DNA of 17,431 bases. Source: DATGFB01 sp032160545. GTDB taxonomy: Bacteria; Actinomycetota; Actinomycetes; Mycobacteriales; Jatrophihabitantaceae. Each line of letters opens with the position of its first letter. Position 1 is the first letter of the stretch. This document shows, piece by piece, positions 1 through 6,811 of this stretch. The position numbers and the translations under genes were made by a program. Under the pieces are notes generated by a model, which saw nothing but the letters and a program-made list of their open reading frames with translations, searched no databases and was not told where the DNA came from. The stretch is taken from positions 1 to 17,431 of the forward strand of contig JAVHVN010000091.1 of the NCBI GenBank assembly GCA_032160545.1, written 5' to 3'.

Positions 1-443
1 GTGGTCAGGTAGAAGACCGAGCCGTAGCCGGTGGCCGAGATGGTGTTGCCGTCGTGCACCTGCATGCGGTACTCGTTCGCCTGCCCGAGCACGAACGCCA
101 GACCCATGAAGAAGGTGATGGTGAACCAGCGCCGCAAACCGAAGACATCGCCCTTCTCGGCCGCGAACACCCCCCACTGGCAGGTGAAGCTCGACGCCAC
201 GAGGATCACGGTGAACGGCAGCGCGTAGCCGACGCTGAGCTTGATGTTGGCCCCGTCGGGCAGCGTCATCGGCCAGTCGCCCGAGTGCACCGAGCGCACC
301 GTGAAGTACATGGCGAACAGTCCGGCGAAGAACATGAGCTCGCTGGAGAGCCAGACGATGGTGCCGACGCTGACGATGTTCGGGCGGGTCAGCGAATGGA
401 CCTTGCTGGACTCGAAGCTGGGCGCGCTGGCTGTCGAGGTCAC
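1..443 (-). CDS. ctaE: Cytochrome c oxidase subunit III (5' part, runs off window)
   Basis: Subunit III of the aa3-type cytochrome c oxidase, an integral membrane protein of the respiratory chain that in actinobacteria works in the bcc-aa3 supercomplex. About 147 N-terminal residues are visible; the rest lies beyond base 1. The GTG start at 443-441 gives VTSTASAPSFESSKVHSLTR, followed by membrane segments at about residues 24-47, 64-84 and 97-115. The family's conserved membrane Glu is E35 in WLSSELMFFAGLF, and a later stretch reads LGQANEY. There is no Shine-Dalgarno before the GTG, but a CATAAT -10 box lies 6 nt upstream, so the mRNA is probably leaderless. It is divergent from the receiver-like gene. 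In other actinobacteria qcrCAB follows ctaE, which would lie outside this window. The family call is firm; only the C-terminus is unseen. Confidence 0.95.
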   Translation of the reverse strand, partial: MTSTASAPSFESSKVHSLTRPNIVSVGTIVWLSSELMFFAGLFAMYFTVRSVHSGDWPMTLPDGANIKLSVGYALPFTVILVASSFTCQWGVFAAEKGDVFGLRRWFTITFFMGLAFVLGQANEYRMQVHDGNTISATGYGSVFYLT

Positions 444-449
444 GTAGGC

Positions 450-455
450 ATTATG
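450..455 (-). promoter_or_regulatory. -10 box of a leaderless ctaE promoter
   Basis: On the minus strand CATAAT is followed by 6 nt (GCCTAC) and then the ctaE GTG, which places the expected transcription start on the start codon. No convincing -35 is seen; the hexamer 17 nt upstream is GTCGAT. The call is inferred from spacing and the lack of a ribosome binding site. The rest of 444-580 holds only this promoter and the divergent one. Confidence 0.5.
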
Positions 456-549
456 GCGTGTCGGAACGGGGCATCGACCTCGGGGTGGGCCCCTTGTCGC
501 GGGGTGTCGGCCACGCTGCCGACGCCGCGCGGACGACCGCACGGAACGG

Positions 550-573
550 GTGTCGGCGGCCCGCCGATACGAT
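550..573 (+). promoter_or_regulatory. Leaderless-type promoter of the receiver-like gene
   Basis: TACGAT at 568-573 lies 7 nt before the ATG at 581 and there is no Shine-Dalgarno, so transcription probably starts at or beside the ATG. Upstream, GTGTCGGCG (550-558) resembles the mycobacterial RecA-independent damage motif TTGTCRGTG at 7 of 9 positions. The spacer to the -10 is 9 nt rather than the usual 8, so that regulation is doubtful. The -10 assignment is the stronger part. Confidence 0.42.
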
Positions 574-580
574 TCGCCAC

Positions 581-1009
581 ATGAGTTCGCCGGACCTCTC
601 GAACCAGCGCGTGAGCGTCGTCGTGTACAGCAATTCCGCCGATGTGCGGGCCGAGGTGCTCACGGCCGTCGGCCGGCGACCCGCCCCGGACTGCCCCCGC
701 ATCGACTGGATCGAATGTGCGACGTACGACCAGGTCGTCGCGCAGCTCGACGAGGGCGGCCTGGACCTGGTGATACTCGACGGCGAGGCGCAGCCGACCG
801 GCGGCGCGGGCCTCGCCCGGCAGTTCAAGTACGAGATCGAGGACTGCCCGCCCCTCGTCGTACTGATCGCGCGCAAGCAGGACGGTTGGCTGGCCAGCTG
901 GTCTCTGGCGGACGCGGTGATGGTCCAGCCGGTCGAGCCGGTGGCTGCGGCCGCCGTCGTCGCCGACCAGCTGCGCCGCCGCGCACGGGGCATTCCCGTC
1001 GTCCGGTGA
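581..1009 (+). CDS. Degenerate response-regulator receiver-like protein
   Basis: A 142-residue cytosolic protein with the alternating beta/alpha layout of a CheY-like receiver and no output domain. The phosphoacceptor equivalent is D67 in LVILDGEAQPTGGAGL. Other active-site positions are altered: SNS (17-19) stands where the acidic pair should be, I96 replaces the Ser/Thr of the beta-4 end, and Q116 (VMVQPVEP) replaces the conserved Lys. Normal Mg2+-dependent phosphorylation is therefore unlikely, and it may act as a pseudo-receiver binding a partner. The ATG at 581 is chosen over an upstream in-frame ATG at 458 because a -10 box sits 7 nt before it and the region between does not read like protein. 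trpD follows after 13 nt, so the two are probably co-transcribed. Its partner and role are unknown. Confidence 0.75.
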   Translation: MSSPDLSNQRVSVVVYSNSADVRAEVLTAVGRRPAPDCPRIDWIECATYDQVVAQLDEGGLDLVILDGEAQPTGGAGLARQFKYEIEDCPPLVVLIARKQDGWLASWSLADAVMVQPVEPVAAAAVVADQLRRRARGIPVVR

Positions 1010-1022
1010 AGACCGGCACCAC

Positions 1023-2102
1023 ATGACGACGGCGGACGGGACCGCAGCGCCGGTCGAGCATTCGTGGCCCGCGCTCCTGACGGCGCTGATGCGCGGCGAC
1101 GCCCTCCCGGCTACAGCGACCGCGTGGGCGATGGACGAGATCATGGCGGGCGAGGCGACGGCTGCGCAGCTGGCGGCGTTCGCCGTCCTGCTGCGATCGA
1201 AGGGTGAGACGCCCGACGAGATCGAGGGGCTGGTGAGCGCCATGCTGGCGCGCGCCACGCCGGTCGCGGTCAGCGGCCGTGCGGTGGACGTCGTCGGGAC
1301 GGGCGCCGACCGGGCGCACACGGTCAACATCTCGACCATGGCGGCGCTCGTCGTCGCCGGATCGGGACGCCCGGTGGTCAAGCACGGCAATCGCGCCGCG
1401 ACCTCGCTGTGCGGAACCGCGGACGTGCTCGAGGAACTTGGTGTCGTCATCGACCTTCCCGCCGCGGGCGTGGCGCGCTGCGTCGAGCAGACCGGCATCG
1501 GTTTCTGCTTCGCACCGGTGTTCCACGCGGGCATGCGGCACGCCGGTGCGCCGCGCCGCGAGATCGGCGTGCCTACGTTCTTCAACTTCCTCGGCCCGCT
1601 GAGCAACCCCGCGCGGGTCAACGCCTCGGCCATCGGATGCGCCGAGCGGCGGATGGCGCCGGTGATGGCCTCGGTGCTCGCGCGCCGTGGTGACAGCGCG
1701 CTGGTCTTCCGCGGCGACGACGGTCTGGACGAGCTGACGACCACCACGACCTCGAGCGTGTGGGTCGCCGCCGGAGGCGCGGTGACCGAGGCTGTCGTCG
1801 ATCCACGACGCCTCGGCATCACCCCAGTTGGCGCCGAGGCGTTGCGGGGCGGCGACCGCGTGCACAACGCCGCCGTCGTGCGCGACGTGCTGACCGGTGC
1901 GGGCGGGGGAGTGCGCGACGTCGTCCTGCTCAACGCCGCAGCAGCGATCGCCGCCTTCGACGGTGTGAACTCCGGCGCGCTGGACGACCAGCTCGCCGTC
2001 GCGCTGGTCGTCGCGGCCGAGTCCGTCGACAGCGGCGCGGCCGCGGCCGTCCTGGACCGATGGGTCCGGCTGAGCCGAGAACTGGCCACCCGCGCGGACT
2101 GA
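1023..2102 (+). CDS. trpD: Anthranilate phosphoribosyltransferase
   Basis: Transfers phosphoribose from PRPP to anthranilate, the second step of the tryptophan branch. The protein has 359 residues, near the family's usual length. The PRPP loop reads VVGTGADRAHTVNIST with G92-T-G-A-D96, followed by VVKHGNRAATS and GTADVLEELGV. Later come GFCFAPVFH, the GVPTFFNFLGPLSNPA stretch and GDDGLDELTTTTTS, in which D236-E237 are the Mg2+-binding pair. One oddity is that the usual GTGGD is GTGAD here. The gene stands alone without other trp genes, as in mycobacteria. It lies 13 nt after the receiver-like gene and 24 nt before the CtaG homologue, suggesting one transcript. The ATG at 1023 has only a weak upstream purine stretch. 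No trp leader peptide is seen. Confidence 0.95.
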   Translation: MTTADGTAAPVEHSWPALLTALMRGDALPATATAWAMDEIMAGEATAAQLAAFAVLLRSKGETPDEIEGLVSAMLARATPVAVSGRAVDVVGTGADRAHTVNISTMAALVVAGSGRPVVKHGNRAATSLCGTADVLEELGVVIDLPAAGVARCVEQTGIGFCFAPVFHAGMRHAGAPRREIGVPTFFNFLGPLSNPARVNASAIGCAERRMAPVMASVLARRGDSALVFRGDDGLDELTTTTTSSVWVAAGGAVTEAVVDPRRLGITPVGAEALRGGDRVHNAAVVRDVLTGAGGGVRDVVLLNAAAAIAAFDGVNSGALDDQLAVALVVAAESVDSGAAAAVLDRWVRLSRELATRAD

Positions 2103-2126
2103 GGGACGCCGAGAGACACTGATGGC

Positions 2127-3263
2127 GTGCGCCCCGCTCGCTCCCGCCGCGTCCCGCCGCTCGCTGCCGGCGCGTGGGCACTCGGCGCGCTCCTGATCGC
2201 GGTACTGGCGTGGCAGGTCGCCCGGTACCGCTCGTCCTACGGGTCGATGGCCGGAATGCACCACCACTCGACAGCGGATGCGCTTTACCGCGCGGGCGAC
2301 GGACCGCTCGGGCCCCTGTTCGGTCGCGCCCTGCTCACTGCCTGGCATCTCGACGCCGTCGCGGTCGCCCTGCTCGTGCTCGCGGCTGCGTGGTACCTGA
2401 CGGGCGTCGCGCTCGTCCCGGTTCGCTCGCCAGGGCGGCGGTGGCCGTTGTCGCGCACGCTGTTGTTCTTCGCCGGGCTGGCCGTATGCGCGTGGGCCAC
2501 GAACGGCAGCGTTGCGGTGTACGACCAGGCGCTGTTCACCGCTCACATGGTCGGGCACCTCGCGTTGGTGATGCTCGCGCCGGCGCTGATTATGTACGGC
2601 CGGCCGTTCGGCCTGGCGGTGGCCGCCTCGGCGCCGGCCGGGCGGTCACGGATCGAGCGCGTACTCCGCGGGCGGGTCGTCTCCTTCGTCATCGCACCAC
2701 CCGTCGCGCTGGCCACCTACACCGCGGTCATCGTGGGTAGCCACCTCACCGGCGTGATGGACGTCGTCATGCGCACGACGTGGGCCGGGCAGCTCGAGCA
2801 TCTGGTGTACCTGGTCGTCGGGTTCCAGTTCTTCGTCCTGGTGGTCGGCGACGAACCGATCCGCTGGCGGCTGTCGGCTCCGGCGCGATGGCTGCTGCTG
2901 GCCGTGGCCATGGCCGTCGACACCTTCACCGGCATCGTCCTGATGCAGCAGACCAACCCGATCGCCATGCTCGGCGCGCCCGGCCTGACCGTGAACCCGA
3001 TCAAGGACACGCACACCGGCGGCGCGATCATGTGGTTCGGCGGTGACGCGATCATGGCCGCCGTCATGGTGGTGGTCGTCATGGCGTGGCTGCGGCAGGC
3101 CGAGCACCAGGCGGACGAGCCGGGCTGGCTGGAGCAGGCCCGCCACGCGGCGTTCAGCGAACACACCGGTGGCACGGCGCAGCCGCCGGAACAGTTCGAC
3201 GAGGACGACGCCGCGCGGGCGTCCTACAACGAGTGGCTGGGGACGCTCAACCGTCGGCGCTGA
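2127..3263 (+). CDS. CtaG-type cytochrome c oxidase assembly membrane protein
   Basis: A 378-residue polytopic membrane protein of the caa3_CtaG family, linked to copper delivery and cytochrome oxidase assembly. About eight membrane segments are visible, near residues 12-28, 72-95, 108-125, 138-158, 185-205, 225-245, 250-272 and 303-322. The family pattern HMVGHLALVMLAPALIMYG (H140, H144) is clear, as is the LVYLVVGFQFFVLVVGDEP stretch. After the first segment comes a Met/His cluster, M41-A-G-M44-H45-H46-H47, a plausible copper site outside the membrane. The C-terminus, from about residue 325, is soluble and acidic. The GTG start gives an Arg-rich N-terminus followed directly by a membrane helix. 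It is 24 nt downstream of trpD and converges on the Lrp-like gene. A direct role in assembling the neighbouring ctaE product is inferred from family and proximity. Confidence 0.88.
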   Translation: MRPARSRRVPPLAAGAWALGALLIAVLAWQVARYRSSYGSMAGMHHHSTADALYRAGDGPLGPLFGRALLTAWHLDAVAVALLVLAAAWYLTGVALVPVRSPGRRWPLSRTLLFFAGLAVCAWATNGSVAVYDQALFTAHMVGHLALVMLAPALIMYGRPFGLAVAASAPAGRSRIERVLRGRVVSFVIAPPVALATYTAVIVGSHLTGVMDVVMRTTWAGQLEHLVYLVVGFQFFVLVVGDEPIRWRLSAPARWLLLAVAMAVDTFTGIVLMQQTNPIAMLGAPGLTVNPIKDTHTGGAIMWFGGDAIMAAVMVVVVMAWLRQAEHQADEPGWLEQARHAAFSEHTGGTAQPPEQFDEDDAARASYNEWLGTLNRRR

Positions 3264-3276
3264 GCGGCCGAGCGCG

Positions 3277-3555
3277 TCACTCGAGGCCGATGGAGAAGGT
3301 CGACTCGAGGTCGTGGCGCGAGTACGAGCGGAATGCGATGTGGGTGTCGGTGTGCACGACGCCCGGAACCTTCGACAGCCGGCCGGCGATCACCTCGGCG
3401 ATCTGTTCGAACTCGCGCACCCGCACGACGGCGATCAGGTCGACGTCACCGGCGACCGAGTAGACCTCGCTGACGCCGTCGACGCCGGCGATCGTCTCGG
3501 CCACCTCGGGGATCTTGTCGGCCTCGACAGACACCATGACGATCGCTGTGATCAC
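3277..3555 (-). CDS. Stand-alone Lrp/AsnC ligand-binding (RAM) domain protein
   Basis: A 92-residue protein matching only the effector-binding domain of Lrp/AsnC regulators, with no helix-turn-helix. It begins VITAIVMVSVEADKIPEVAE and continues with VDGVSEVYSVAGDVDLIAVV and FEQIAEVIAGRLSKVPGVV, the beta-alpha-beta-beta-alpha-beta pattern of the RAM/ACT-like fold. Such small proteins form oligomers that bind amino acids or modulate partner regulators. The GTG at 3555-3553 is chosen because TACGAT sits 6 nt upstream with no Shine-Dalgarno. It follows the exonuclease-UvrC fusion on the same strand (45 nt gap) but seems to have its own promoter. Whether it senses an amino acid related to the nearby trpD is unknown. 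Confidence 0.85.
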   Translation of the reverse strand: MITAIVMVSVEADKIPEVAETIAGVDGVSEVYSVAGDVDLIAVVRVREFEQIAEVIAGRLSKVPGVVHTDTHIAFRSYSRHDLESTFSIGLE

Positions 3556-3561
3556 GTGGTC

Positions 3562-3567
3562 ATCGTA
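3562..3567 (-). promoter_or_regulatory. -10 box of a leaderless promoter for the Lrp-like gene
   Basis: TACGAT on the minus strand is followed by 6 nt (GACCAC) and the GTG start at 3555. No Shine-Dalgarno and no recognisable -35 are present. This suggests independent leaderless transcription downstream of the exonuclease-UvrC gene. Confidence 0.48.
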
Positions 3568-3600
3568 AGGGCCCTGACGGCACCGACGGCAGCTTGTGGG

Positions 3601-5355
3601 CTAGGCGGAGGCGCGCGCGGGCCGGGCGACGACGGGCAGCCGCCGGCGATCGGCGAACGGATCGGCCGCCCGGGGCGCACCGACCGCGCCGAGGTAGCTG
3701 CGCAGGCCGCCTGCGCCGAACGCGGGCATCGCCCACGGGTCGGACGCGCGCACCAGCCGGGTGCCGGGCTCCTCGAGCCACCGCAGCAGGCACTCGGTCT
3801 CTTCGGCCAGTACCTCGTGGGAGGCGTCGACGGCGTCGGCAGTGGCGAGCAGCGCGTCGATTCGCGGCACCGGCGGCACACCGCGCGCCGCGACCCCCGC
3901 CGCGACGAGCCGACCGTGCCGGAGGACCGAGAGCTCCCAGCCGCCCTCGCCGTCGGGTCGCGCCGCCACCAGCTCACCGATCGAGCGCAGCGCCGACAGT
4001 CGTTGCATGCGCGCCACCGCTCGCACGACGGCGGCGATGCGGTCGCGAACGACCGCGGCCTGCTCGAATCGCTGCGCGACGGAGAGCTCCTCGAGGCGAC
4101 GCTGCAGCGGAGCGACGAGGGGCCGCACATCGCCGGCCCACGCCGTCGCGACCAGCGTGGCGAGCTCGGCGTACTCGGCAGGTGTCGTGCCGTGCTCGCA
4201 CGGCGCCGAACACCGGCCGATGCCGGCCAGCGCGCACGCCGCGCGGACCACGCGGCCGGCAGACAGCCGGTCGGTGCATTGGCGCAGCGGCACGGCATCG
4301 TGGATCGCGTCGCGCACGGCCTCGGCTTGGCGCTGCGAGCGCAGCGGGCCGAGATACGACGCGCCGTCCGCCTTGGCGGCACGTACGACCGACAGCCGGG
4401 GGTAGGCCTCGGTCGTGAGCTTCAGCCAGACCGCGCGCTCGGGAAACTTCGAGCGCCGGTTGTAGCGCGGCTTGTGCGCCGCGATGAGGCGCAGTTCGCG
4501 GACCTGCGCCTCGAGCGCGTGTGCGCACTCGATCGGGTCGACGCGCTCAGCGAGGCCGACCATCTCGCCCATCCGGGTGCGGGTCTCGCTCGAGACGAAG
4601 TACTGCCGGACCCGGGTGCGCACGTTGCGACTCGTGCCGACGTACAGCGGCGTGCCGCGCGCGTCACGGAATACGTAGACGCCCGGGCCGGTGGGGAGTC
4701 CGTCGGCCAGGTGCCGCTTGCGCCGCTGCGCGTCGGTGACCTGTGCGGTGAACGCGCGCAACTCGGGCAGGGACTGGACGCCGAGGTTGCCGAGGCGCCC
4801 GATCAGGGCGTGCAGCACGTCGACGGTGGCACGCGCGTCGGAGAGCGCGCGATGGTTCGGCGTCGTCGACGCACCCACGAACTGCGCCAGCGTGGCGAGC
4901 TTGCAGTTGGGCACCTCGTCGCGGGTGAGGACGCGGCGGGCGAGGACCGCGGTGTCGACCACCGCGAACCCCGGCCATGCCAGCTGCATGGTGGTGGCGG
5001 ACGCGCGGAGGAAGCCGACGTCGAAAGGTGCGTTGTGGGCGACCAGCACGCTGCCCCGGGCGAACTCGAGGAACGCAGGCAGCACCGCGCCGATCGGAGG
5101 CGCCGTGCGGACCATCGCGTCGGTGATCCCGGTAAGCACGCTGACGAACGGTGTGATGGGCACGCCCGGGTCGACGAGGGTCTGGAACTCGCCCAGCACC
5201 TCACCCCCGCGGACCCGGACCGCGCCGATCTCGGTGATCGCGTCGGAGGCGCTCGAACCACCGGTCGTCTCGAGGTCGACGACGGTGAACGTCGTCGTTC
5301 GCAGGGGCTCACCCAACTCGTCAAGGGTGGTCTGCACCCAGGCCGTCGATCCCAT
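3601..5355 (-). CDS. DEDDh 3'-5' exonuclease fused to a GIY-YIG UvrC-like domain
   Basis: A 584-residue cytosolic DNA-repair-type protein. Residues about 20-185 form a DnaQ-like DEDDh exonuclease with D27-L-E29 (VVDLETTG), D112 (AHNAPFDVGFL), H168 and D173 (HRALSDA). Residues about 222-300 are a GIY-YIG nuclease: GPGVYVF, LYVGTSRNVRTRVRQYF with R248, and E282 in HALEAQVRE, followed by KPRYN. A UvrC-like middle follows with YLGPLRS and four Cys (C360, C374, C382, C386). A UVR-type helix pair (about 415-440, RFEQAAVVRDRI) then precedes a C-terminal part that lacks UvrC's RNase H-like incision nuclease and HhH domains. It should make at most UvrC/Cho-type 3' incisions plus exonucleolytic trimming. 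This architecture matches M. tuberculosis Rv2191. The ATG at 5355 sits 7 nt after TACGGT, suggesting a leaderless mRNA. It is divergent from the NYN gene. Confidence 0.92.
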   Translation of the reverse strand: MGSTAWVQTTLDELGEPLRTTTFTVVDLETTGGSSASDAITEIGAVRVRGGEVLGEFQTLVDPGVPITPFVSVLTGITDAMVRTAPPIGAVLPAFLEFARGSVLVAHNAPFDVGFLRASATTMQLAWPGFAVVDTAVLARRVLTRDEVPNCKLATLAQFVGASTTPNHRALSDARATVDVLHALIGRLGNLGVQSLPELRAFTAQVTDAQRRKRHLADGLPTGPGVYVFRDARGTPLYVGTSRNVRTRVRQYFVSSETRTRMGEMVGLAERVDPIECAHALEAQVRELRLIAAHKPRYNRRSKFPERAVWLKLTTEAYPRLSVVRAAKADGASYLGPLRSQRQAEAVRDAIHDAVPLRQCTDRLSAGRVVRAACALAGIGRCSAPCEHGTTPAEYAELATLVATAWAGDVRPLVAPLQRRLEELSVAQRFEQAAVVRDRIAAVVRAVARMQRLSALRSIGELVAARPDGEGGWELSVLRHGRLVAAGVAARGVPPVPRIDALLATADAVDASHEVLAEETECLLRWLEEPGTRLVRASDPWAMPAFGAGGLRSYLGAVGAPRAADPFADRRRLPVVARPARASA

Positions 5356-5362
5356 GAAGGGG

Positions 5363-5385
5363 ACCGTAGGCGGAGGTTCCGACGA
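5363..5385 (-). promoter_or_regulatory. Leaderless, PafBC-like promoter of the exonuclease-UvrC gene
   Basis: On the minus strand TACGGT (5368-5363) ends 7 nt before the ATG, with no Shine-Dalgarno. Exactly 8 nt further upstream is TCGTCGGAA (5385-5377), which matches the mycobacterial RecA-independent damage motif TTGTCRGTG at 6 of 9 positions, including the GTCRG core, with the canonical N8 spacing to TANNNT. The -10 is supported by position; PafBC control is inferred from the motif. Confidence 0.5.
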
Positions 5386-5411
5386 AACGGCGGCGGCACG
5401 CCCTGCGCGCG

Positions 5412-5417
5412 TAACCT
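5412..5417 (+). promoter_or_regulatory. -10 box of a leaderless promoter for the NYN gene
   Basis: TAACCT is followed by CCAGTC (6 nt) and then the GTG at 5424. No Shine-Dalgarno is present and no -35 hexamer is evident. The 68-bp region between the two divergent genes therefore holds two back-to-back promoters. Confidence 0.48.
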
Positions 5418-5423
5418 CCAGTC

Positions 5424-6800
5424 GTGAGCGGGTCGGAGGGCGACGATGGGCCGCCGACCCGTGCCGACGGGGCGGATCGCACGTCCTGTGCCTCCGGTGC
5501 CGACATTGCCCATGCTTCCGCTCCCGCCCTGCTCGAGCCGGCCCGCCAGCGGCTGCTGGTGATCGCCGCGGACGTGCTCGGGCATCTGCCTCCGGACGAG
5601 ATCCCGCAGGCGCTGCGCCCCATCGCGCGGTTCGCTGCGGCCAAGCGCGCGCGACTCGGGGCGGCCGCCCTGTCGGCCGCTCTCGACGCCGACGAAACCT
5701 TCCGCGGCCGGGTGGCCGAGGTGGTCGCCGACGCGACCCCGCAGCTCGTCGAGGCGGTGCGCAAGGGCGATCCGACCGTCGCCTCCGATCCGGTCGACGT
5801 CGCCGTCGTGGCGTACCTGGAACGCGGCGACGGCTGGGCCGACGTGCTCGCGGCGGCCAACGCCCGCGCGCTGGCCGAGGCCGGTTCGGCGGACCGCGCC
5901 GCCGACGAGCTGGCCCGGCTTCGTGACGAGGTCAGCGATCTGCGCGCGCGGGTGCGTACCACGGCGCTGCGGGCACGTGACGACGTCGCGGCGGCGACCG
6001 CCGAGGTGAGCGCGCAGGTTTCCGAGCTGCGCCGCGACCTGCGCCGCCGAACGGGCGAGCTGCGGGTGGCTGAGCGGGCGAGGGACGACGCACTCGCCGA
6101 GCTGGCCGTCCTGCGCAGTCAGCAGCAGGCCACCGAGAGCGCGCGCGACGCCGAGGCACGGCGCCTGCGAGCGCGGATCGCCGAGCTCGAGCGGGCGGGG
6201 GAGTCGGCCCGTCGCGACGCCCGTGCCGATCGCGAGCTGGACGACGCCCGGCTGTGGCTCCTCGTCGACACGCTGACCGATGCCGCCGCGGGCATCCGTC
6301 GTGAGCTCTCTCTCGCGCCGCCCGTGCTGAGCCCGGCCGAGGCCGTTGCCGGCGCGGCCACCGCGGCGCCGTCCGCTCCGGCGCGGCGAGCCGACGACCC
6401 CGCCGCGGTCGACCGGCTGCTCGCGCTGCCGAACGTCCATCTCATCCTCGACGGCTACAACGTCACCAAGACCGGCTATCCCGAGCTGCCCCTCGCGATG
6501 CAGCGCAACCGGTTGATCGGCTCGCTCGCCGCAGTCGCGGCCCGGTCCGGGGCGGAGGTCACCGTCGCCTTCGACGGCGGCACCAGACCGCCCGCCCAGC
6601 CGCCGGTGCCGCGCGGTGTGCGGGTGCTGTTCAGCGCGGGGGGCGAGATCGCGGACGACCTGATCCGGCGGCTCGTCGCCGCCGAGCCGCCTGGACGCCC
6701 ACTGGTCGTCGTGACCTCCGACCAGCAGGTGGTGACCGACGTGCTTGCCGCCGGCGCCTGGACCGTTCCGTCCGCGGTGTTCCTGAGCCGGTTGGGCTGA
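5424..6800 (+). CDS. Coiled-coil protein with C-terminal NYN/YacP (PIN-like) RNase domain
   Basis: A 458-residue cytosolic protein. Residues 1-35 look disordered. Residues about 36-150 are helical (LLEPARQRLLVIAADVLGH; IARFAAAKRARLGAAALS). Residues about 155-285 are Arg/Glu/Ala-rich heptads typical of a long coiled coil. Residues about 335-458 match the YacP-like NYN domain: HLILDGYNVTKTGYP (D343), VTVAFDGG (D384), GGEIADDLIRRLV (D411-D412) and VVTSDQQVV (D433). These acidic residues form the metal-dependent nuclease site of PIN-like folds, and YacP/Rae1 relatives cleave mRNA at the ribosome, so an RNase role is likely. The substrate is unknown. The GTG start follows a leaderless-type -10. 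Its position facing a repair nuclease suggests, but does not prove, a shared nucleic-acid role. Confidence 0.88.
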   Translation: MSGSEGDDGPPTRADGADRTSCASGADIAHASAPALLEPARQRLLVIAADVLGHLPPDEIPQALRPIARFAAAKRARLGAAALSAALDADETFRGRVAEVVADATPQLVEAVRKGDPTVASDPVDVAVVAYLERGDGWADVLAAANARALAEAGSADRAADELARLRDEVSDLRARVRTTALRARDDVAAATAEVSAQVSELRRDLRRRTGELRVAERARDDALAELAVLRSQQQATESARDAEARRLRARIAELERAGESARRDARADRELDDARLWLLVDTLTDAAAGIRRELSLAPPVLSPAEAVAGAATAAPSAPARRADDPAAVDRLLALPNVHLILDGYNVTKTGYPELPLAMQRNRLIGSLAAVAARSGAEVTVAFDGGTRPPAQPPVPRGVRVLFSAGGEIADDLIRRLVAAEPPGRPLVVVTSDQQVVTDVLAAGAWTVPSAVFLSRLG

Positions 6801-6811
6801 GCGGGCGAAAA

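Noticed and set aside
550..573. PafBC motif upstream of the receiver-like gene (GTGTCGGCG)
   Set aside because: The spacer to TACGAT is 9 nt, not 8, and GTCGGC is common in this GC-rich DNA, so I kept only the -10 box as support.
440..2119. A 559-codon open frame on the minus strand opposite the receiver-like gene and trpD
   Set aside because: The peptide is Ser/Arg/Ala/Thr-rich without motifs and lies opposite a complete trpD; it is a GC-bias shadow.
3251..3272. GCGCT...AGCGC inverted repeat between the CtaG and Lrp-like genes as a terminator
   Set aside because: It has only 5 bp and no U-tract, and such pairs occur frequently by chance here.
3043..5427. A 794-codon open frame on the plus strand across the Lrp-like and exonuclease-UvrC genes
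   Set aside because: It is antisense to two genes with full catalytic motifs, and its own composition is Arg/Gly/Asp-rich and non-domain-like.
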